DNA from: Phenylobacterium sp.
GTDB lineage: Bacteria > Pseudomonadota > Alphaproteobacteria > Caulobacterales > Caulobacteraceae
Length of the DNA stretch: 42,980 nucleotides
Reading direction: 5' to 3'
Assembly (NCBI RefSeq): GCF_030698145.1
Contig: NZ_JAUYNW010000146.1
Location: 1 to 42,980, forward strand
Shown here: positions 37,229-42,980 of the stretch, piece after piece
Numbering within the stretch: the stretch's first letter is position 1
Layout: the number at the start of each line of letters is the position of its first letter
Notes under the pieces: generated by a model
Databases searched by the model: none
Told to the model about the DNA's origin: nothing
The model's input: the letters and a program-made list of their open reading frames with translations, nothing else
Translations under genes and position numbers: made by a program

Positions 37229-38911
37229 TCACACCCGCAGCACCGTGGTCTCCACCACGGGGCGCTTGCCCCAGATGCGCTGGCTGGCCTTCTTCACCGC
37301 GCGGGAAAGCGCCATCTCGACCTCGGCGTCGATCTCGCGCTGGTCGCCTTTGAGCTTGCCGAAGGCCTGTTCGGCGTCCTCGGCCAGGTCGTCGAGGACC
37401 TCGTCCATCGGATAGTCTTCGTCGGCCGGGAGACCCAGGGCCTTGACCCGTGGGCCCGAGACGATCTTGCCTCGACCATCCAGCACCACGGACACCGCCA
37501 GCACGCCGTTATAGGCCGCGTGGCGGCGCTCGCGCAGGGCGTCGCCGTTCTCGGGCGTCAAGAACCCGGCGTCCACATAGATGCGGCCCGACGGGACCTC
37601 GTCGATGATCTCGGCGCGGCCGGGAGCCAGGCGGACCATGTCGCCGTTGCGCGGGGCCACGGTCTGCTTGATCTGCAGGTCCTTGGCGAAGGCGGCGTGC
37701 TCGAGCAGGTGGCGGCGCTCGCCGTGGGTGGGCACGGCGATCTCCGGCCGGGCCCAGGCGTACATGCGGGCCAGCTCGTCGCGGCAGGGGTGGCCGGAGA
37801 CGTGGATGCCGGGATGGTCGCGCTCGGTGTAGAGGCGCACCCCACGGTCGGCGAGGCGGTTCTGCAGGTTGCGGATCGGCACTTCGTTGCCGGGGATGAC
37901 TCGCGAGGAGAAGACGCAGGCGTCGCCCGCCCCGAGCTTGACGTGCTGGTGGGTGCCGTCGGCGATGCGCGACAGGGCCGCGCGGGGCTCGCCCTGGCTG
38001 CCGGTGCAGAGATAGAGGATCTTGTCGTCGGGGAAGTGCCTGGCCTCGCCGTCGGTCAGGAACTCCTTGATGTCGGAGAACAGGCCGACCGATTTGGCCG
38101 CCGCGGCCATGCGGTGCATCGAGCGGCCCACCAGGCAGACGCGGCGCCCGTTGGCCTCGGCGGCCCGGATGATCGAGTCCATTCGCGCCACATTGGAGGC
38201 GAAGCAGGCCACGGCCACCTTGCCCGACAGGCCGGCGACCAGCTTGGCCATGGCGTCGCGGACATCCGCCTCCGACCCCGCCTCGCCGTCGACGAAGACG
38301 TTGGTGGAGTCGCAGACCATGGCCAGGACGCCCTCGTCGCCCAGCTTGCGGATGGCCCCCTCATCGGTGACCGAGCCCAGCACCGGGTCCGGATCGATCT
38401 TCCAGTCGCCAGTGTGCAGGATGGTGCCCAGCGGCGTGCGGATCGCCAGGCCGTTGGGCTCGGGGATCGAGTGGGTGAGCGTGATCAGGTCGATCTCGAA
38501 GGGACCGAGCTTGATGGTCCCGCCCAGCGGCACCTCGGTGATCTCGGCGTCGGCGGCGTCCTCGTTCTCGCGCAGCTTCTCGCGCAGCAGGAAGGCGGTG
38601 AAGGGCGTGGCGTAGAGCGGCGCGCGCAGGCGCGGCCACAGCCAGGCCACGGCGCCGATGTGGTCCTCGTGGGCGTGGGTCAGCACGATGCCCAGGATGT
38701 CCTTGGCGTGCTTCTCGATGAATTCGGGGTCGGGGAGGATGATCTCCACCCCCGGCGTGGTCTGGTCGCCGAAGGTGACCCCCAGATCGACCACGATCCA
38801 CTTGCGCGCATGGGGCGGGCCGTAGCCGTACAGATTGAAGTTCATGCCGATCTCGTTCGAGCCGCCGAGCGGCAGGAAGACGAGTTCGTCGGTCGGTTTT
38901 ACTTTGGTCAT
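37229..38911 (-). CDS. rnj: Ribonuclease J
   Basis: A 560-residue metallo-beta-lactamase/beta-CASP RNase with endonuclease and 5'-3' exonuclease activity; it matures rRNA and degrades mRNA in alphaproteobacteria. The metal motif is H-A-H-E-D-H at 79-84, preceded by L-P-L-G-G-S-N-E-I-G-M-N. The beta-CASP domain contains C-T-G-S-Q-G-E-P-R-A-A-L and the later H-V-S-G-H-P-C-R-D-E-L, and a C-terminal domain follows. coaX and this gene overlap by one base (TAATG), so translation is likely coupled. Confidence 0.95.
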   Translation of the reverse strand: MTKVKPTDELVFLPLGGSNEIGMNFNLYGYGPPHARKWIVVDLGVTFGDQTTPGVEIILPDPEFIEKHAKDILGIVLTHAHEDHIGAVAWLWPRLRAPLYATPFTAFLLREKLRENEDAADAEITEVPLGGTIKLGPFEIDLITLTHSIPEPNGLAIRTPLGTILHTGDWKIDPDPVLGSVTDEGAIRKLGDEGVLAMVCDSTNVFVDGEAGSEADVRDAMAKLVAGLSGKVAVACFASNVARMDSIIRAAEANGRRVCLVGRSMHRMAAAAKSVGLFSDIKEFLTDGEARHFPDDKILYLCTGSQGEPRAALSRIADGTHQHVKLGAGDACVFSSRVIPGNEVPIRNLQNRLADRGVRLYTERDHPGIHVSGHPCRDELARMYAWARPEIAVPTHGERRHLLEHAAFAKDLQIKQTVAPRNGDMVRLAPGRAEIIDEVPSGRIYVDAGFLTPENGDALRERRHAAYNGVLAVSVVLDGRGKIVSGPRVKALGLPADEDYPMDEVLDDLAEDAEQAFGKLKGDQREIDAEVEMALSRAVKKASQRIWGKRPVVETTVLRV

Positions 38912-39687
38912 TACGTCCTTGCCGCCGTGTTCCGGCGGTGAATTTCAAGAAGGCCCCGGATGGTCAGATCCGGGTCGAAGTGGTCGATGGCGCTCGTCGC
39001 CCCGTGGAACAGTGAGGCCACGCCGCCGGTCCCAATCACCGTCATCGGCTTGCCCCACTCGGCTTTGATCCGAGCCACGAGGCCCTCGATCAGGGCGATG
39101 TAGCCCCAAAAGACGCCCGCCTGCATGGATTCCACCGTGTCCTTGCCGATCACGTGGCCCGGCCGCTGGATCGCGATGCGCGGCAGTTTGGCCGCCGCCG
39201 TATGCAACGCTTCCATGGAGAGGTTGATCCCCGGCGCGATGGCGCAGCCCTCCAGGCCGCCGTCGGCCTCCACCACGTCCAAGGTCGTCGCGGTTCCGGA
39301 GTCGATCACGATCAGGTCGCCGGGATAGACGATGTGCGCACCGATGGCGTTCACCAGGCGGTCGGCGCCGGCCTCTGACGGCTTGTGGATCCGCACCTCG
39401 ATGCCGAGCTCGGCGTTCTCGCCGATCACCAGGGGTTCGACGTGCAGATAGCGGCGAGCCAGGTTGCGCAGGTTGAAGATCGACTGCGGCACGACGCTGG
39501 AGATGATCGCCGCGTCCAGCACCCCGAACTGCAGCCCCGCCATGTTGAGCAGCTGCGACAGCCAGACGGCGTATTCGTCAGCCGTGCGGCTGGGGTCGGT
39601 GGCCGCGCGCCACTGGGCGATCCAGGTCTCACCGTCATGGACGGCGAACAGCGTGTTGGTGTTGCCCTGCTCAATGGCCAGCAGCAT
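38911..39687 (-). CDS. coaX: Type III pantothenate kinase
   Basis: A 258-residue enzyme that phosphorylates pantothenate, the first step of coenzyme A synthesis. It belongs to the ASKHA fold and differs from CoaA. The N-terminal phosphate loop reads [11 protein letters not shown], with Glu at position 6 where most members have Asp. [24 protein letters not shown] and [11 protein letters not shown] give the rest of the signature. It is located between birA and rnj, with a 3-nt gap to birA, in the usual order. Confidence 0.93.
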   Translation of the reverse strand: MLLAIEQGNTNTLFAVHDGETWIAQWRAATDPSRTADEYAVWLSQLLNMAGLQFGVLDAAIISSVVPQSIFNLRNLARRYLHVEPLVIGENAELGIEVRIHKPSEAGADRLVNAIGAHIVYPGDLIVIDSGTATTLDVVEADGGLEGCAIAPGINLSMEALHTAAAKLPRIAIQRPGHVIGKDTVESMQAGVFWGYIALIEGLVARIKAEWGKPMTVIGTGGVASLFHGATSAIDHFDPDLTIRGLLEIHRRNTAART

Positions 39688-39690
39688 GGG

Positions 39691-40431
39691 TCAGCCCCCT
39701 CCGAAAAAGACGTCGCCGGCGGTTATGCGCAAGATCGCGCCGTCGTCCAGCTTCAGACGCAGCGCGCCGTCGGAATCCAGCCCCAGGGCAATCCCCTTGA
39801 TCGTCTGGTTCGGCAGCCGGGCCTCGCAGGGTTCGCCCAGACCGTGGGCGTGAGCGGTCCAGCCCTTGGCGATGGGCGCGAAGCCGTCTCGCGCCCAGGC
39901 GCCACGCCAGTGCTCGAACCGCGTGGCGAGCACCTCCAGCGCGTCCAGCGGCGCGGGTGGCGGGGCGATCATGTGGTCGGCGAACGCCGTGGCCGGGCGT
40001 TCCACGTCCTGTGGGGCGTGGGCCAGGTTGATCCCGATCCCGACCGCCAGCCATAGGACCCCGTCGGGACGGGTTCCTGATTCCACCAGTATGCCGACCG
40101 CCTTGTGGCCGTGGACGAGGACGTCATTGGGCCATTTCAGCCGGGCCGCGCCGGCGCCCAGGCAGGTTTCGGCCAGATCGGCGGCGGCGAGCGCGGCGAC
40201 GAACGAGACCTGCGCGGCCTCGCCGGCCGGCTTGTCGGTCGTGAGCAGCAGGGTGGCGGCCAAGTTGCCGCTCACGGTCTGCCAGGACCGGCCGCGGCGG
40301 CCGCGCCCCGCCGTCTGGACCAGAGCGGTGATCCAGACCGGGCCGACCTCGCCGGCCTCGGCGCGGCGGCGCGCCTCGGCGTTGGTGGAATCGAGTTCGT
40401 CGTAGGCTTCGATCGGCGGGTGAGCCGCCAC
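39691..40431 (-). CDS. birA: Biotin--[acetyl-CoA-carboxylase] ligase
   Basis: A 246-residue ligase that makes biotinyl-AMP and attaches biotin to the acceptor lysine of AccB and other carboxylases. The biotin-binding start E-L-D-S-T-N-A-E-A-R-R, the adenylate loop G-R-G-R-R-G-R-S-W and the K-W-P-N-D-V-L-V motif are present. There is no N-terminal helix-turn-helix, so it is a catalytic-only enzyme and not a repressor like E. coli BirA. The GTG start immediately abuts the nuoN stop. Confidence 0.92.
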   Translation of the reverse strand: MAAHPPIEAYDELDSTNAEARRRAEAGEVGPVWITALVQTAGRGRRGRSWQTVSGNLAATLLLTTDKPAGEAAQVSFVAALAAADLAETCLGAGAARLKWPNDVLVHGHKAVGILVESGTRPDGVLWLAVGIGINLAHAPQDVERPATAFADHMIAPPPAPLDALEVLATRFEHWRGAWARDGFAPIAKGWTAHAHGLGEPCEARLPNQTIKGIALGLDSDGALRLKLDDGAILRITAGDVFFGGG

Positions 40432-41871
40432 CTAGCTCAGGCCGAAGGCCGCGGCGGCCGCATGGGCCAGCGGGTCCAGGAAGATGAGCGCGCCCAGCAC
40501 TAGGGGGAAGCTGAACAGCGCCGCGCCATAGGCGATAGCGCGGGCCTCGCCCGGGATGGCGTCGGTCTGGCTGGGGGCGGTGTCGAACCACATGGTCTTG
40601 ATCAGGCGCAGATAATAGAAGGCCGCCACCACGCTGCCGACGAGGCCCAGCACCGCGGCGATCTGGATCATCGAATCCTGTACGCCGATGGCCGCCTTGA
40701 AGACGTAGAACTTCGCCCAGAAGCCGGAGAACGGCGGCAGGCCCAGCGCCGACAGCGAGAAGGCGGTCATGGCCAGTGCGATGCCGGGCCGCTGCTTGAA
40801 CAGGCCGGCCATGTCCTCGATGGACTCCATGGCCACCCCAGCGCGATTGAGCGCGGTGAGGCAGGCGAAGAAGCCCGTCACGTCGACCATGTAGAGCACC
40901 ATGAACACCAGCATGGCCTGCACACCCTCGGCGTTGCCCGCGGCGAGACCAAGGATCGCGTAGCCGACATTGGCGATAGAGGAATAGGCCCAGAGCCGCT
41001 TCAGGTTGGACTGGGCCAGGCCTGCAAAGGCGCCCACGAAGATCGAGAACAGGGCGATGACCACCAGGACTTGGCGCCATTGCTCCACGGCGCCGGCGAA
41101 GCCCTCGGTGAGGACCCGGGCGAACAGCACCATGGCCGCCAACTTCGGCGCGGCGGCGAAGAAGGCCACGACCGGGGTCGGCGCGCCCTCATAGACATCG
41201 GGCGTCCACATGTGGAACGGGGCGGCGGAGACCTTGAAGGCCAGCCCGCAGATCAGGAAGATCAGGCCGAACAGCACCCCGGTGTTGGCGCCCGAACTCA
41301 CCGCCACGGCGATGTCGTCGAACTTGGTGGAGCCCGCGAAGCCGTAGATCAGCGAGGCGCCGTACAGCAGCAGACCCGACGACAGGGCGCCCAGCACGAA
41401 GTACTTCAGGCCCGCTTCCGAGGCCTTGGCGTTGTCGCGGTGCATGGCGGCCAGGACGTAGAGCGCCAGGGACTGCAGCTCCACGCCCATATAGAGCGAG
41501 ATCAGGTCGCCCGAGGACGCCATCATTCCCATGCCGAGCGCGGCCAGGAGGATAAGGATCGGGAACTCGAAATTACGCACGGACTGGCGCTCGAACCACT
41601 TCTGGCCCAGCGGCAGGGCGATGGCGCTGGCGGCGTAGATGGCCACCTTGGCGAAGGCCGAGGCCTGGTCGGCCACCATGCCGCCGGAGAAGCCGCGGCC
41701 GATCGGGCCCACGGCGGCGGCCCAGGCGGCGGCGGCGAGCGCCCCGATCGAGGCGAGCATCAGGAGGCCGGTGGAGCGCGGCGAGTAGGCGCCGACGACC
41801 AGCAGCAGCAGGGCGGCGGCGGCGAGGATCAGTTCCGGCAGGGCCAGGGCGAGGTCGGTCGAGAAGGTCAT
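40432..41871 (-). CDS. nuoN: NADH-quinone oxidoreductase subunit N
   Basis: A 479-residue proton-pumping subunit of respiratory complex I. About 14 transmembrane helices are visible, with L-Y-M-G-V-E-L-Q-S-L-A-L-Y-V-L containing the conserved membrane-embedded glutamate. A-F-K-V-S-A-A-P-F-H-M-W-T-P-D-V-Y-E-G-A-P-T-P-V is the antiporter-family signature with lysine and histidine. It is the last gene of the nuo operon; birA follows directly. nuoM is upstream, 16 nt away. Confidence 0.96.
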   Translation of the reverse strand: MTFSTDLALALPELILAAAALLLLVVGAYSPRSTGLLMLASIGALAAAAWAAAVGPIGRGFSGGMVADQASAFAKVAIYAASAIALPLGQKWFERQSVRNFEFPILILLAALGMGMMASSGDLISLYMGVELQSLALYVLAAMHRDNAKASEAGLKYFVLGALSSGLLLYGASLIYGFAGSTKFDDIAVAVSSGANTGVLFGLIFLICGLAFKVSAAPFHMWTPDVYEGAPTPVVAFFAAAPKLAAMVLFARVLTEGFAGAVEQWRQVLVVIALFSIFVGAFAGLAQSNLKRLWAYSSIANVGYAILGLAAGNAEGVQAMLVFMVLYMVDVTGFFACLTALNRAGVAMESIEDMAGLFKQRPGIALAMTAFSLSALGLPPFSGFWAKFYVFKAAIGVQDSMIQIAAVLGLVGSVVAAFYYLRLIKTMWFDTAPSQTDAIPGEARAIAYGAALFSFPLVLGALIFLDPLAHAAAAAFGLS

Positions 41872-41887
41872 GGCTCTAAGGGGTCCC

Positions 41888-42980
41888 TCACCCGCCGATG
41901 GCCGCGCGATAGATCGCGGCGAGGTTGTCAGCCGAGGCTTGGGTCAGATCGAGGACGGCGGCCGGATAGACGCCGAGGTACAGGGTCGAGGCGATCAGCG
42001 GCGCGAAGATCGCCACCTCGCGCCAGTCGAGGTCGGTGATGTCGGCGAGCGCCGGGCTGGTGATCTCGCCGAAGATGACCCGCCGATAGAGGCTGAGCGC
42101 ATAGACCGCCGAGAAGATCACCCCGGTGGCGGCCACGACCGCCGTCCAGGTGGAGACCTGGTAGACCCCCACCATGGTGGTGATCTCGCCGATGAAGCCC
42201 GAGGTGCCCGGCAGCCCGACATTGCCCATGGTGAACAGCATGAAGGTCGCCGCGTACCAGGGCATGCGGTTCACCAGCCCGCCGTAGAAGGCGATTTCGC
42301 GGGTGTGCATGCGGTCATAGACCACGCCGACGCAGAGGAAGAGCGCGCCCGAGATCACCCCGTGGCTCAGCATCTGGAAGATCGCGCCCTGGATGCCGAT
42401 CGCATTGCCCGCGAAGATACCCATGGTCACGAAGCCCATGTGGGCCACCGACGAATAGGCGATCAGCTTCTTGATGTCGGTCTGCCGGAAGGCGACCAGC
42501 GAGGTGTAGACGACGGCGATGACGCTGAGCGCGAAGACCAGCGGGGCGAAATAGTCCGAGGCCTGAGGGAACATCGGCAGCGAGAAGCGCAGGAAGCCGT
42601 AGCCCCCCATCTTCAAGAGGATGCCGGCCAGGATGACAGAGCCCGCCGTGGGCGCCTCGACGTGGGCGTCGGGCAGCCAGGTATGGACCGGCCACATGGG
42701 CATCTTCACCGCGAAGGAGGCGAAGAAGGCCAGCCACAGCCAGGTCTGCAGTTCGGGGGCGAACTTGTAGACCATCAGCTCGGGGATCGAGGAGGTGCCC
42801 GCGACGCCAATCATGGCCAGGATGGCGGCCAGCATCAGCACCGAGCCCAGCAGGGTGTAGAGGAAGAACTTGTAGGCCGCGTAGACCCGGTTCTTGCCGC
42901 CCCAGATGCCGATGATCAGGAACATCGGCACCAGGCCGAACTCGAAGAAGGCGTAGAACAGCACCAGGTCCAGGGCGCAG
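41888..42980 (-). CDS. nuoM: NADH-quinone oxidoreductase subunit M (3' part)
   Basis: At least 364 residues of the antiporter-like subunit M; the gene runs out of the window at 42980 (the open frame continues past an in-frame GTG at 42964). Signatures are [13 protein letters not shown] with the conserved Glu, [23 protein letters not shown], and [10 protein letters not shown]. It works with NuoL and NuoN as a proton pump. nuoN follows 16 nt downstream. The N-terminal third is missing because of the window edge. Confidence 0.95.
   Translation of the reverse strand, partial: CALDLVLFYAFFEFGLVPMFLIIGIWGGKNRVYAAYKFFLYTLLGSVLMLAAILAMIGVAGTSSIPELMVYKFAPELQTWLWLAFFASFAVKMPMWPVHTWLPDAHVEAPTAGSVILAGILLKMGGYGFLRFSLPMFPQASDYFAPLVFALSVIAVVYTSLVAFRQTDIKKLIAYSSVAHMGFVTMGIFAGNAIGIQGAIFQMLSHGVISGALFLCVGVVYDRMHTREIAFYGGLVNRMPWYAATFMLFTMGNVGLPGTSGFIGEITTMVGVYQVSTWTAVVAATGVIFSAVYALSLYRRVIFGEITSPALADITDLDWREVAIFAPLIASTLYLGVYPAAVLDLTQASADNLAAIYRAAIGG

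Overview
The window is a compact, GC-rich, almost fully coding stretch of an alphaproteobacterial chromosome, most likely from the order Caulobacterales (Caulobacter/Phenylobacterium type). The reasons are the gene order, LpxI in place of LpxH for lipid A, a LexA box of the alphaproteobacterial GTTC-N7-GTTC type, and a 29-codon gene just upstream of dnaE that looks like the Caulobacter division inhibitor SidA. I count 43 genes; secG and nuoM run off the two ends. There are no rRNA or tRNA genes, insertion sequences, CRISPR arrays or phage genes. The longest stretch without a gene is about 290 bp (36164-36455).

Layout. At 1-1890 lie the start of secG, a GNAT acetyltransferase, a VOC protein and tpiA. 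At 2027-9129 is a block of ppiD-like foldase, trpE, trpG, trpD and trpC, ending in an AlgX/AlgJ-like gene; a small reverse-strand membrane protein gene sits between trpE and trpG. At 9245-14841 are lexA (with its own SOS box), comEC on the opposite strand, gltX and gltA. From 29617 down to 14838 the minus strand carries the classical translation and envelope block rpsB-tsf-pyrH-frr-uppS-cdsA-dxr-rseP(mmpA)-bamA-skp-lpxD-fabZ-lpxA-lpxI-lpxB, with many 4-nt stop/start overlaps. At 29850-36163 are a small secreted protein, a VOC protein, dnaE, sidA and the lipoprotein-release genes lolD and lolC/E. At 36456-42980 are a DUF1467 protein, methylmalonyl-CoA epimerase, RNase J, type III pantothenate kinase, biotin ligase and the nuoM-nuoN end of the complex I operon.

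How it fits together. The rpsB-to-lpxB block links ribosome function and recycling to undecaprenyl, phospholipid, isoprenoid and lipid A synthesis and outer-membrane protein assembly. LolC/E-LolD serves lipoprotein export in the same envelope. Two LexA operators bracket the window: one over lexA, the other over the promoter of sidA, which lies 17 nt ahead of dnaE. The sidA promoter is therefore predicted to couple a DNA-damage division checkpoint to the replicative polymerase gene.

Two places depart from the gene order I know from related bacteria. moaC and moeA are not between trpC and lexA, where an AlgX-like gene stands instead. proS is not between the DUF1467 gene and lolC/E, where a 290-bp gap with a terminator-like hairpin is found. 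Functions are read from motifs and context only; no database search was possible.
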